A stretch of 64,000 nucleotides of DNA. Source: Halocaridina rubra (Eukaryota > Arthropoda > Malacostraca > Decapoda > Atyidae). Below are positions 27,600-40,106 of the stretch, one piece after another. The notes beneath the pieces are model-generated. The model did not search any database, was not told where the DNA came from, and worked only from the letters and a program-made list of their open reading frames with translations. How positions within the stretch are numbered: the first letter of the stretch is position 1; every line of letters starts with the position of its first letter. The stretch covers positions 12,501 to 76,500 of the forward strand of contig JAXCGZ010011600.1 in assembly GCA_037179515.1 (NCBI GenBank), given 5' to 3'. The position numbers and the translations under genes were made by a program.

Positions 27600-27669
<70 letters not shown>
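27600..27669. repeat. (GA)n microsatellite
   Basis: About 70 bases of GA dinucleotides with one AA interruption near the right end, inside the LTR element. Confidence 0.97.
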
Positions 27670-27673
<4 letters not shown>

Positions 27674-30096
27674 TACATTGCGGTTTTCACTCTCAAGTCA
27701 GCTGAGCTGGGCCTCTGTCTTTTACTTGTACTGAAAATAAAAAAGTGTCGCAGAGTATCCCTAATAATAATAAATAAACAAATGAACGTGAACAACGTTA
27801 GCAATGACTATCGATAGAGTCTTATGTTTATTGTCAGCGGCTATTCTCATTCCTGATTAAAAAAAACGAAAGCAAAAAGAACTTAGTGTACAACTGCAAA
27901 ACTGTCGAAGCATAAATCCATTCCTCTCTGTTTAATCTTGATAAGGACTTTACTGTAACGGCATACACATCCTTGTCTATAATGACAATCTCTCTCTTTT
28001 CATGCTATAAATCAGAGGGTTAAGTCGAAGCGCACCCACTCTGATTAAAATCATATGTGACACTATCCCTACTACTATCAACAAAAGTACAAATATCCTT
28101 TTCTTAACAACTTCTTAAAAAGGACTTAAGTGTCATTAATTTTAACTTTAAAACTCAGCAAATAATCTCTAATAATCTCAATTATCTTTAATTAGCCCGA
28201 TTGTAATCTAAAATTCATGAAAATGATAGGGATTAACCATGGTTATCTCTGGATAATCTTTTCAGAATCCTTTAAGTAAGATTTTAAAGATTTCTTCAAT
28301 ACAAAAAAAACTATAACAAAAACGGGTATCTAAGAATATAAAAAGTCTATCTCTGTGTATGCAATAATAAAAACAAAAGTATATCTCATTATCAACAGTA
28401 AAGAATGCATTTTGCTTAAACTTCAAAATCTCGTACGGAGTTGTACATAAACAATTCAAACATAAAATATCTATCTTCTTTTACTATCTCGAATTTGACT
28501 TATATCTGCTCTCTCAAATACGGGATACAGCTGTGTAACATTCTTGTTGTCATTTCGTGTCAGCTCTCACTCTTTCTTTATGACCAAGCCGAAATAATTT
28601 TGATGAAACATTATCATGGCTAAAACTCGCAAGGTTTTACTTTATCAATCTAACATATCTCTTCAGACAAATAATGTATATACTGCAGCTAGCAAAGAAA
28701 ATAAAGAATCATTCATAGATTCACGTCCTTTATCACGTAACATCTATCTTGGAATCTCTCGGAAATCGAATAATAATCTCAACGGCGGAGTAGGGGACAA
28801 AACAAAAATAAAACAAACTCGGCATTTCAACCATATCTGGGCAGGTGGAGAATTACGTTCTCATCCATATCCCTCACTAGATATTGCAACAGCGCATCAC
28901 CTCCCATAAATACACTCCGATATGGCATGCAGAAGGACCTGGCGGAGCAGGGGAACGATCCTCGCAGACTCCCCAATCATGCTTCCTAACGGTACTTTTC
29001 CGCGATTTCACCCCCTAGAGCAACCCTCCCATTATACCCCCAGTCATTCATACTCACTCGCTGTCACGTTCGCTACATCACTTTCAAGACAATCATCCCC
29101 GTTCTGTAAAATTCCCTTATCTCTCTGAAGGAGATTAAAGGTGAAATCTCGGCTGAGCCGTGCGGTCACAGACCTCCTCACCAGTCCTGAATAAACAAAC
29201 ATTCTACTCCCTTGAAGCTACGTTTGGGTGACACTGAAAAACCTTCCCTATTCTAGGACAGCACAAACTACTCTAATTTACTGTTACTTTCACCTGCACA
29301 GCGTGAAAATAAAACAAACTCATCTCTAACTAATATCACGAAATTTCTTATTCTTCAAAAAAACATGCCACACACGTATCGTAATGTTAATCCCTTCATC
29401 CTAACACCAAAAGAACGATCTGTCGTTTATGTCCTTCCCTCGCTAAAACATTACTCCCGCGGAAAAAAACAAACAAAAAAAGAAAAAAGCTTAAAAACAG
29501 GCGCAATCGTAACACTCGATTTCTTACGCTTTAAGAAATTACTATAACACTGATTTTACACGTACTTTAAAATATCAAAGCTCAGTACAATTACTACAGA
29601 TTCACAATAACGAGGTTGGGAGATCGAATGGTCACTTCCGCATTCTTTTCTCGAAAACCACACGTGGTCTATGAAACTCCTAAAAGCAGATGCACGTATA
29701 TTTCTCACTATAATTCTTACGCTTTCGAAATTAATACTGTAATAGTGATTTCACGTGCATTAAATTTGTCAATTAAAAAGTCGATACATTCGCGCTCTTA
29801 AACTTCAATCTAAGCATTAATACAAATAAATGGAACGCACTTCCAACGAAATTTCTTTACATTACTCAAATTATAACAAAAAACGGAGTTTATTACTGCT
29901 TATAGCTATTAGTACAAATTATCCATGTTAGTAATGGGTACAGAAATTCTACTTTTATCAACTTATTAAGCGCCACACCCCTTATAAGCGGGTTGGCTGA
30001 GTCAAAGCATTACTACAAGATAAAATGGCGGCGTCCACCGACCTCAATTTCTTTTACTAATTGTCCCATTACTCACTGGATACAGATCACAAGTAC

Positions 30097-30738
30097 TTAG
30101 CTTATTTTAAGGAGGTTGTCCTGGAGAGCTTCATGGCAGAAGGCAAGGAAGGAGAGGGTTCTCCTTCTTCTCTTCGCGTAAAATCGACGAATCGCCGTCC
30201 TCTTGGTCTGATCCGGCAACTTATACCTCTTGTAATGGGCATTTTCACTCAATGCTCCGGTCACACTTCGGCTTACTAAGAAATATCTCAGAAATAGTTC
30301 CTTCAAAGTTTTGTAACATTCTCTATTTGACCACTCGTCACTTCTCATCCGCAGACCCAAGTATTTCAGGAAGTCGGTCGCGGGAATTATGGACGGACAT
30401 TCGCGGTCTTTTATATTCGCGCCGTCGAGGTATAAAAATGAATTCTTGACTCGAGGCGTCTTTACAACCAGGGCACAGGGTGGGGGCTTGGCCGGCTGCG
30501 TTCCCGGTGTCACCACGGGGTTCGGAGCGGCAGGCTGTTCGTCGATGTTTGAGGCGTCGGCGTCGGCCAAGTTCCTTCTCGACGGAGCGGCGTCGGCGCG
30601 TGCTTGTAGGCGCCGCACTTGCTCCTCCAGTTCGAGAATTCTCCGGTGTTTGGCCTCGTCACTCATTTCTTGAATTGGGAGATGTTGGGTTTCTGCTTTT
30701 GCCATTCTTATTTTCTTTTCACGGGTCTGCACTGGCAT
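30097..30738 (-). CDS. 213 aa coiled-coil plus BEN-like protein of the LTR element
   Basis: It starts about 49 bases after the 5' LTR; a second Met at residue 12 is an alternative start. Residues 27-48 (DEAKHRRILELEEQVRRLQA) are a charged helix with Leu/Val heptads, likely a dimerising coiled coil. Residues 50-97 are Ala/Pro/Asn-rich and disordered. Residues 100-192 resemble a BEN domain: a leading helix DFLKYLGLRM, then CYKTLKELFLRYFLVS, SVTG at 158-161 and LPDQTKRTAIRRF at 174-186, matching the family pattern LL..LF...L...S.TG...LD..K...I...V. The end is very basic (AKRRRR). BEN domains bind DNA or proteins in chromatin regulators. If right, this protein could bind DNA, perhaps its own LTR. 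It has no zinc knuckle and does not look like Gag. The BEN call is by eye. Confidence 0.7.
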   Translation of the reverse strand: MPVQTREKKIRMAKAETQHLPIQEMSDEAKHRRILELEEQVRRLQARADAAPSRRNLADADASNIDEQPAAPNPVVTPGTQPAKPPPCALVVKTPRVKNSFLYLDGANIKDRECPSIIPATDFLKYLGLRMRSDEWSNRECYKTLKELFLRYFLVSRSVTGALSENAHYKRYKLPDQTKRTAIRRFYAKRRRRTLSFLAFCHEALQDNLLKIS

Positions 30739-30771
30739 TCACCTGTCTCTTCGTACTCGTGAAGATCCGTA

Positions 30772-30785
30772 CCGCACTGCCACCA
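30772..30785 (-). other. Primer-binding-site candidate
   Basis: On the minus strand TGGTGGCAGTGCGG starts one base after the 5' LTR. TGG is the complement of the CCA end of a tRNA. I cannot name the tRNA from 14 bases. Confidence 0.55.
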
Positions 30786-30786
30786 C

Positions 30787-31575
30787 TGACGTATGACTTT
30801 TGGCTATTCCACTTGGACTCACACTTTGTCAAGATGACTGGGTGATCTCACCGCTGGTCATCACTGACGTGGGGGGTTATGGCTCTTCCACAGTATGCCG
30901 CCACTGACGTAGGGATTTTATGATTATCCCCTTCTAATGACACCACTGCCGTAGGGCTTTTCCTCCTACGTAGATATGTTTATAATTATGGTAGCGTGGT
31001 TACAAGGCACTGAACATTTGTACCTGATGGGTACAAGGTAAGAATGGACACGCAGTGAATCCTTTACTTATATTTATTCTAGAGTACAACACATCCGACG
31101 CTTCAATGCCCCTATGCCTCAAATGGCCCAATGGCCCAATGGCCCAATGGCCCCCACCCTATGACTATCACAGTCTATGATCTATTCGTGCCCCTGGCAA
31201 TATCTAACTGTCTCTGCCCTGGGTGGCTCTTTAAATACCCCCAGGGGCAGGGCGTGGCTTAACATCCAATTCTCCAATGAAATCAGTCAGATCTAATCCT
31301 AGCAAATCAGCGCCAGGTTCAAAGTGGAATCCCTCCTACTTCCGGGGAGAAGTTATTGGGCATTTCTCCTGGGCAGGTTCCTTCATACGAAACACAAGTT
31401 TATGTATGTTGTGGTTTAGGAAATGGCTAACTTCCTGTCCTTTCTCGCCCTTCTCGATGCCAGGTCCATAAGTCTCACGGTTCCGGTCATATATTTCCTT
31501 GGCACTTTCTACAAACATTGTAATAAAATATCCGTGCCCTCGACCAACCGTTTCCGCTCCGGAAGTCATACGACA
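30787..31575 (-). repeat. 5' LTR (789 bases)
   Basis: Partner of the LTR at 24116. TATTTAAA is at 31230-31237 and AATAAA at 31073-31078 on the minus strand. This copy should drive transcription of the 213 aa frame. Confidence 0.92.
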
Positions 31576-31615
31576 ATGTCGGCTTCCCCCCAATTAAAGG
31601 GGGAAACAGCCAAGG
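31576..31615 (+). mobile_element. Displaced 3' tip of RTE-like LINE copy 1
   Basis: After the ATGT duplication the LINE 3' end resumes: CGGCTTCCCCCCAATT and then AAACAGCCAAGGTA, matching GGCTACCCCCCTATT and GACAGCCAAGGTA at 38838-38870 at the end of copy 2. The (TA)n tail follows directly. Confidence 0.85.

Positions 31616-31704
<89 letters not shown>
31616..31704. repeat. (TA)n tail of LINE copy 1
   Basis: About 89 bases of TA starting directly after CAGCCAAGG, the same junction as in copy 2. Confidence 0.92.
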
Positions 31705-31706
<2 letters not shown>

Positions 31707-32169
31707 TGTGTGCATTTTTTTTTTAATCATGGAAAATACGAAATACTGCATAAAAATAAGCATCTTTTGTGCCTGATAAATCTGGATGCTCCCTAAATAC
31801 ACAAATTGGCTCCCACCATGAATGTGCAGGCAACACATTATTACTTTGCTAGCTTTGAAAGTACAAAATGGTGGGCAAAACTATCAATGCTTGATGTCCC
31901 TCCGTGAACAATATGGAAATTTCACAATAGAAACATCATAATTGTGGCTAATACAAAAGTGGATAGCAGTCATCATAATGCTATCCATTCACAGACATAT
32001 ATATGCCTGATTGAAAATTTAAAAGGCTATAGGAAATGCTATGAGACCAGAAAAATTTTCAGACTTATTGAATAATCTCAGGGGCAATGAGAGAATTATA
32101 GTATTAGAAGAATTACATACGACAAGTGCAAACACACACACACACACTCTCTCTCTCTATATATCAAAG
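31705..32169. other. Spacer between LINE copies
   Basis: AT-rich; ends with short (CA)n and (CT)n runs at about 32130-32160 just before LINE copy 2. No gene. Confidence 0.45.
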
Positions 32170-32334
32170 AACAGCCCCAACGTATTCCCTGCGTGTCGTA
32201 AGAGGCTACTAAAAGTGGACGGGGCGAGGGACTGAGAATCCCCCCCTTGTATTAACCTCCAGCGAGACATCAAATAAGAAGCGGAGTAGAGGGCAGAATA
32301 ACATCTCCCCAACCTCTAGTTTTGAGGTCTAAAT

Positions 32335-33433
32335 GTGCGTGGTTGTTGTACGATAGAGAGCAAAAGATGTGAGATTGGATATATATTTGGTAGGAAGAGG
32401 ATGGATGTATTGGCATTGTGTGAGACAGAGATGAAAGGAGAAGGAGAAGTGGCATTTGGTGATGTGACAGGCAGGGTGTCTGGGATTGAAAAGGGGAGAG
32501 CGAGAGGAGGTGTGGCATTATTGCTGAGCGAATGGATGGTAAATAAGGTCGTGGAATGGAAAGAAGTGTCATCTAGGTTGATGTGGGTGAGGGCTAGGAT
32601 AGGTAGGGAATGTATGGGCCAGGATGTGAGAGAAGTGAGGCAGAGCGGGATGAATTAAGGAATGAGTTACCTAGGTGTGTGAATGGTCTGAGAGAAGGAA
32701 CTGTGAAGTTGTGTTGGGTGACTTGAATGCCAGAGTGGATAATGGAGAGTTAGAAAGTGTTGTAGGAAAGTATGGAATACCAGGTGGGAATGAGAGTGGC
32801 GAGAGACTGTTAGATATGTGTGTGGAGCAAGAGTTGGTGATAGATAATAATTTTTTCAAGAAGAAATTAATAAATAAGTATACATGGATGAGAGTGGCAA
32901 ATGGAAGAGTGAAAGAAAGAGCATTGATGGATTATGTGTTGGCAGCAAAGAGCATGATTGGTAGAGTGAAAGATGTGCATGCATTTAGGGGTGTGGCTGC
33001 TGGGATGTATGATCATTTTTTGGTTGAAGCAAAAGTGGTAGTAGCAAAAGAGTGGGGAAATAGAGTGGGGGGATGTAGAAGGGAAATGGTGGAGGTGGAA
33101 GTGTTGAAAAAGCCAGAGAAGAGACAGTAATATCAGGACAGGTTGAAAGTGGCATATGACAGAGTGAAAGAAAGAGAAGTTGGGGAGGTAGAGGAGGAAT
33201 GGGAGTTGATGAGAGAATGTGTTGTGGGAGATGCAAGTGATGTGTGTGGAAAGAGGTTTGTTGGAGGTGGCATGAGGAGGGGCACCGAGTGGTGGAATGA
33301 AGGGGTGAAAATGAAGATGGAAGAGAAAAATAGGGCTTTTGAGGAATGGCTGCAGTGTAACAGTAGGGAGAAGTATAAAAGACATAGGGATAAAAATGTG
33401 GAAACCAAGAGGAAAGTAGATGAGAAGAGGTAG
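32335..33433 (+). pseudogene. LINE copy 2, endonuclease domain, broken frames
   Basis: Three consecutive open pieces (32335-32658, 32675-33130, 33143-33433) make up an apurinic-type endonuclease and linker. Landmarks are MDVLALCETEMKG, GVALLLSEWM, GDLNARVDN (the Asn/Asp metal site), LMDYVLAAK and YDHFLV (the final His). A gap or frameshift near 32660 and a stop at 33128-33130 disrupt it. The protein would nick DNA for target-primed reverse transcription. The minus-strand frames here are antisense shadows. Confidence 0.8.
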
Positions 33434-33918
33434 GCATATGTTAGTTGGGGACAGGATTTTAGTAGGTCATATGAGGAGAATAAAAAGAAGTTTTGGAAAG
33501 AAGTGATGAGAGTAAGGAAGGGTGGATCGAGGATGGAAGAGACAGTGAAAGATGTGAATGGGCAGATGTTAAGAGGGAACGATGCAAGGAAAAGATGGCC
33601 AGAATATTTTTAGTAGTTGCTGAATGTTGAGGAAGATAGAGAGGCAGCTATAGTGGCAGTGGGGGGATGTTTAAGTGCCAGTAATGGGAGATGAAAATGA
33701 GAGAGAGATTACAAGAGAGGAATTGAAAAGGGCATTGCATGAAGCAATTTTTTTTTTTTTTTTTTAAAGAGTGTGACACCGGGACAGGCAGAAACTGCCC
33801 TCATCAACAAAGGCCCGGGCACGAGAAAATACCAAGATGAAGGAAAAGAAAACGGTTAAGGGCAAGGCAGAGATGAGGTAATGTCACACAAAGGAAAACG
33901 ACAGACAGAAAAAAACAG

Positions 33919-35562
33919 TCAAAGTAAAGAGGACCCAGAGATATGGAGGACTAGGCTCTGAGATGACGATAGATCCGCTTTTTTGAAGGATGAAAGGTCA
34001 TAAGAATTAGGAAAGACAGAAGGAGGAAGAGAGTTCCAGAATCTGGAGGTAGAGGGGAAGAAGCAGTCGCTGCACTGACCAATCCGCGAGATACAAATCT
34101 CCACACAGTAACTGTGAGATGAGGCCGCTTGGCGAGTGTTACGCGGCCTCGGCAGTGGAGGAGGGATGCAACTCGCCAACTCATCAGAGCAGCGATGGAA
34201 GTAGTAGCGATAGAAAAGCGAAAGGGAAGATACCTTACGGCGAAGAGAGAGAGAATCCAGTTTAGAAGTAAAAGAAGAATCATTAATGAGTCTGACTGCC
34301 TTAGATTCAACCCTATCAAGAAGATAAGTAAAGGAAGAAGCACCCCAGATGTGTGAGCAGTATTCTAAACAGGGGCGGATAAGACCTTTGTAAATTTTAA
34401 GTAACTGCAATGAGGAAAAGTAATAACGAAAACGAAACAAAACCTCCAATTTTTTGGATGAAGATTTAGAAATTTGGATAATGTGATTCCTCCAAGACAA
34501 GTTAGAGGCTATATGGATTCCTAATATATTGATAGAGTTAAGAGAGTAAATATCATTAGTTTCGAAGACAATAGGGTTATCAGGAGGAGAAGATAAAGAG
34601 ATAGCTAGAAACTGTGTCTTGGAGGCTTGAATTTAACTAAATTTTGAGTGCCCCATTCAGATACTCTCTGCAAATCGGAGTTAAGAGTAGAAGAAAGAGA
34701 GATACGAGATTGATTACGAGTAACAGATGAAGGTTGTGAAAAAAAAAGGCAGAGGAAAAGTGAAGGGTAGAATCATCGGCAAAGGCATGAAGAAGAGAGG
34801 AAGATGGGGATTGTAGAAGATCATTGATGAAGAGAAGGAAGAGAGTAGGTGAAGAACAGAGCCCTGTGGAACACCACTGGAAACAGAGAAAGGGCTAGAT
34901 GTTGTGCCATCAACAACTACAGATATAGAACGGTCAGTAAGAAAACTGGAAATCAGAGAACAGAAAGAAGGGGTAAAGCCATAGGCAGGGAGTTTGGCCA
35001 ACAGAGCCTTGTGCCAGACTCTGTCAAAAGCCATAGGGATATCAAGGGCGACGACAAAGGATTCCCCATAGTTCCTCAGAGAAGATGACCATACATGAGT
35101 AAGATAGGACAGGAGATCACCAGTGGATCTTGCCTTGCGGAAGCCGTACTGGTGATCGGAGATAAGTGAGTTAGATGCAAAGCGTTTCAAGAAGTGAGCA
35201 TTGAGCAAAGTTTCGAAAACTTTAGCAATAGAGGAGGTTAGAGCAATAGGTCGGTAGTTAGAAGGAATAGAGCGGTCACCCTTCTCAGGAACAGGTTGAA
35301 CTAGAGCATGCTTCCAAGATGACAGAATGAGGCGAAAAAGACGGCAAAGCACGGGAGCCAGTTCATCTGCAAACTCCTTAAGGAACCTTGCAGGGATACC
35401 ATCGGGACCAGATGCCTTGTTTGTCTTTAGTGAGCGAAGGAACCTTATGAACTTTGCGTGAAGAAAGGATAAGGGAGGGCATAGGGTTAGAGAGGGGAAA
35501 AGATTGAGGAACAGGTGCGCTGGAATCGTTGATAGAAGAGTTGGCAGAAAAATGAGAGCCAA
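33919..35562 (-). pseudogene. Jockey-like LINE, reverse transcriptase part, frameshifted
   Basis: The piece 34714-35562 holds NKASGPDGIPARFLKE, NYRPIALTSSIAKVFE, QYGFRKARSTGDLL, ALDIPMAFDRVWHKALL and SSGVPQGSVL. The catalytic box FADDST is still readable near 34773-34790 but in another frame, so a shift lies before it. 33919-34500 is the C-terminal part (LIRPCLEYCSHIWG, RFWNSLPPSVFPNSYDL). At least two frameshifts mean it cannot make an active enzyme. Confidence 0.85.
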
Positions 35563-36995
35563 AGAGAGTGGCTTTGTCAGTGGCAGAGCAAGCTATAGAA
35601 GCATCAGAACGAATGAGAGGGGGAAAGCTTGAGTTACAGAAGTTTTTGGAGAGGTTTTTGGCTAAGGACCAGAAGCATCTGTCAGTGGGAGAGGAGTTAA
35701 GGTCATCAACTTTCCTTCTTATAAAGGAAGCCTTAGACCTTCGAATCTGAGCTGTACAGCGATTCCTAGCTATAATAAAAGCAGAGCGAGTTAAGTCGGA
35801 AGGAGAGGCTTGGTAAGATCGGTGAGCCTGATTCCTAGCCTGGATAGCCATGGAGCAGGCACGGTCAAACCAAGGTTTAGGGGGAGAGAAAGTTTTTGTA
35901 GAAGAGGGGATGTACGCCTCCATTCCCGCAGTCATGATCGCGGCAACTTTTACAGCTACCCGATCAGGGTTGCAGGACCGAAAGCAGTAGTCATCCCATG
36001 GAAAGTCAAAGAGAAAGTTCCAAAAATTTTCATATTGGGTTCGCTCGAAGTGCCAAAGGCGGCGTTGAGTAGGAGGGATTGGTGGTGGGGGAGCGAAAAT
36101 GGAAGAAACAGAGATCATGGAGTTGTCAGATTTACCATGAGGGGAAAGCACAGAATAAGAGTAGTATAAAGGGTTAGAAGTAAAAAATAGGTCAAGAGTG
36201 TTTGCAGCATGTTCGTGACGATCAGGAACGCGAGTAGGATGTTTGATAATTTGTTCCAGATCGTAAGTAATAGAGAAAGCAAGAGCCTCGCTTCCTCCCA
36301 CATCAGTGTGAGAAGAATGAAGCCACTCACTGTGGTGTACATTGAAGTCTCCAATGTAGAGAACTTCGGCATGTGGGTGAGAAGATAGCAAAGACTCATG
36401 GAACGAGGAGAGATATTCAAAGAAAGACACAAACTCGGTGGAGTTTGAAGAACAGTAGCAGAAGCAAAGGATGATAGTGGTAGTGGAGAGATAAGACTTT
36501 TAGCCAGAGAACATCAAAGTCAGGAGATTCAAGGTACATGAGTCTCACAGTAGGAGTGTTAATGTTGCAGTAAGCACAGACCCCACCTTTGGAACGAAAA
36601 CGAGTATACAGATTATAGTGGGAGATTTGGAAAGGGTCAGTGGAAGCATGTATAGACAACTGGGTTTCAGATAGGAGGAGGAGGTTAGGGAGGAAAGTGC
36701 CCAAGTGCTGTTCCACAGACGAAAGATTAGAGTTCAGCCCACGAATGTTTGAATAGTGAAGAGTGAAAGAAGCAGATCTATTGGGAGGTGCAAGGTTAAG
36801 AGCAGAACCATTACTACCACCAGGCGTGTCTGCCCTCAAGCCAATGGTGGAGTCAACACGATCCCCGGAGATTCTTCGCACCCCACTATGCCGGGTACTG
36901 GGGGCCATTTGTTGTGAACCTTCCATAAATAATGACAAAATGTGAGGAAAAGGAAAGTAAAAGAGACAGATGTGCAGAATGCTGTGACTTGTCAA
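35378..36995 (-). pseudogene. Jockey-like LINE, endonuclease part, frameshifted
   Basis: Two overlapping open pieces. 36417-36995 holds SNIRGLNSNLSSVEQHL, LLLLSETQLS, YNLYTRFRSKGGVCAY and FDVLWLKV. 35378-36430 holds VLYIGDFNVHHSEWL (metal site), NTLDLFFTSNPLYYSY and HGKSDNSMISV (the S-D-H type motif altered to SDNS), then the linker to the RT. A frameshift near 36440-36490 separates them. Homologous to AP endonuclease domains of LINEs. Confidence 0.82.
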
Positions 36996-37185
36996 ATGTA
37001 ATGGAATAGCAAGAGATGTGTAATGAATATACCAGAATATTCAGTGTAGACGTAGGCATGAGGAAAGAACCGTCCTGAAAGAAGACTCAACCTGGAACTG
37101 TCTGGACCAGTCCTAGTTGCATCCTAATACCTTCAGTCGTAGTCTTTCAACGGGCGGTTGGTGCCATGGCCAACCTACTATATAG

Positions 37186-38624
37186 AGCAGGTAAAGCACC
37201 TGGAATGGATGGTGTGAGAGCGGAGATGTTGAAAGAAGGGGGTGTGACTGCACTGGAATGGTTAGTGAGAGTGTTTAATATATGCTTTATGTTGTCAATG
37301 GCACCAGTGGAATGGGTGATTGCTTGTATAGTGCCATATACAAAGGTAAGGGAGATGTGTATGAATGCAGTAATTTTAGGGGTATAAGTTTGTTGAGTGT
37401 GGTAGGATACTGATTAATAGGGTTAGGGATAAGACAGAATATGTGATTGCGGAAGTGCAGAGTGGTTTTAGGAGAGGTAGAGGTTGTATAGATCAGATTT
37501 TTATAGTTAGGCAGTTATGTGGGAAATATTTAGCAAAGGGTAAGGATGTGTATTTTGCACTTTTGGATCTGGAGAAAGCATATGATAGAGTTGATAGAGA
37601 GGCAATGTGGAATGTTTTGAGGATATATGGCATTGATGGTAAACTGTTGCATGCAGTGAAGAGCTTGTATGAGGGCAGTAGAGCTTGTGTTAGGGTAGGG
37701 AATGAAGTGAGTGAGTGGTTTCCATTGAGAGTGGGACTGAGACAGGGATGCGTGTTGTCACCATGGCTGTTCAATTTGTATACTGATGGAGTCGTAAGAG
37801 AGGTGAATGAGCGAGTGCGTGGTCGAGGTTTGAGAATGGTAAATGGGGATGATAACGAGTGGGAGCTGAATCAGTTGCTGTTTGCAGATGATACTGTGGT
37901 GGTGGCAGATTCAGAGGAGAAGCTGTGTCAGTTAGTGTCAAAATTTGGAATGGCGTGCAAGAGAAGGAAGTTGCAAGTGAATGTGGGAAAGAGTAAGGTT
38001 ATGAGGTGTACAAGAAATGAGGATGGTGCTGAATTGGATGTTATGTTGAATGGAGAGACACTTGAAGAAGTTGATCAGTTTAAGTTTATTAGGCTCAGTT
38101 ATAGCAGCAAATGGTGGAGTGGAAGCAGATGTGTGTCACAGAGTGAATGAAGGATGTAAATGTTGGGTGTGTTGAAAGGATTGATGAAGAAAAGAGGGTT
38201 GGAAACGAATGTTAAGAAAGTTTTGTATGAGAAAGTGGTTATGCCAACTGTGATGTATGGATCAGAGTTATGGGGTATGAAAGTAAGTGAGAGACGGAAA
38301 CTAAATGTGTTTGAGATGAAATGCCTGAGGAGTATGATTGGTGTATCTTGGTTGGATAGGGTTAGGAATGCAGTGGTAAGAGCAAGAATGGGTGTGAGGA
38401 GAGAATTTGCAGCCAGAGTAGATATGAATGTTCTGAGATGGATTGGCCATGTGAAAAAGGTGATGAATGCAAGAGCTGATGGGTTAAATGCTAGAGGGAG
38501 GCCTAGGTTAGGGTGGATGGATGGAGTAAGGAGAGCCCTGAATGATAGGAGGATGGATGTGAGGGAAGCAAGTGAGCATGCTAGGAATAGAAATGAGCGG
38601 CGAGCGATTGTGACGCAGCTCTGA
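37186..38624 (+). pseudogene. LINE copy 2, reverse transcriptase part
   Basis: It opens with RAGKAPGMDGVRAEMLKEGG, has a frameshift near 37345, then a long open piece (37443-38150) with QSGFRRGRGCIDQI, LDLEKAYDRVDREAMW, LRQGCVLSPWLFNLYTDG and FADDTVVVADSEEKL. One extra base near 38088 and one missing base near 38160 shift the frame in and out. 38160-38624 is the C-terminal part with [15 protein letters not shown] and [17 protein letters not shown]. Compared with copy 1 it lacks 27 bases near 38453. Nearly intact but not functional as read. Confidence 0.88.
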
Positions 38625-38869
38625 TGGGCATCTGGTGTTACCACGGGGCTACATCTTACAGAGGTAGCCCTGTGGTAGGGGCAGTAGGGGAGTTGGCATT
38701 TATGAAGCGACGCGGGTTGTGGAAGAGCCGTGAGGATGGGCTGTAGCACTCCAGCAGTGCCATCTGAATGGTCGCTAGCTCCCTTATCATTGCCCAATGA
38801 GCAAAGTAATCCCCTTATTGTTTCTTCTTTGATGATGGCTACCCCCCTATTGGAGGAGACAGCCAAGGT

Positions 38870-40106
<1,237 letters not shown>

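Larger units (their letters stand above)
24904..30096 (-). other. Non-coding interior of the LTR element
   Basis: About 5.2 kb. No frame above about 110 codons and none resembling Gag or Pol. It holds a minisatellite (26051-26299), a (GA)n run (27600-27669) and otherwise AT-rich sequence with local GC-rich spots near 26330-26580. A long non-coding interior between good LTRs is the arrangement called LARD in plants. Confidence 0.7.
24116..31575 (-). mobile_element. Non-autonomous LTR retroelement (7.46 kb) with a BEN-like ORF
   Basis: Two LTRs of 788 and 789 bases in direct orientation, each starting TGACG and ending CGACA on the plus strand, bracket the element, and ATGT is duplicated on both sides (24112-24115 and 31576-31579). 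The insertion site is the 3' UTR of LINE copy 1. On the minus strand the 5' LTR is the right one. It is followed by a primer-binding-site candidate, one 213 aa open frame and about 5.2 kb without coding capacity, and a polypurine tract precedes the 3' LTR. No protease, reverse transcriptase, RNase H or integrase motif is seen in any frame. The two LTRs look identical except in their outer 25 bases at the left, so the insertion is young. It would depend on enzymes from another element. Confidence 0.88.
33748..37178 (-). mobile_element. Jockey-like non-LTR retrotransposon with poly(A), inserted in LINE copy 2
   Basis: On the minus strand it starts near 37178 (GTAGGTTGGCCATGGCACC) and ends in an 18-base A tract (33748-33765), 3.4 kb in all. 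The strand, tail type and sequence differ from the host LINE. It appears to have a single endonuclease-reverse transcriptase frame, now broken. Fragments of the same family lie at 42.7-43.0 and 43.9-44.8 kb. The clade (jockey/Nimb/I group) is not settled by eye. Confidence 0.85.

Noticed and set aside
32867..33437. Minus-strand frames of 150-172 aa
   Set aside because: Antisense shadows of LINE copy 2 endonuclease-linker region.
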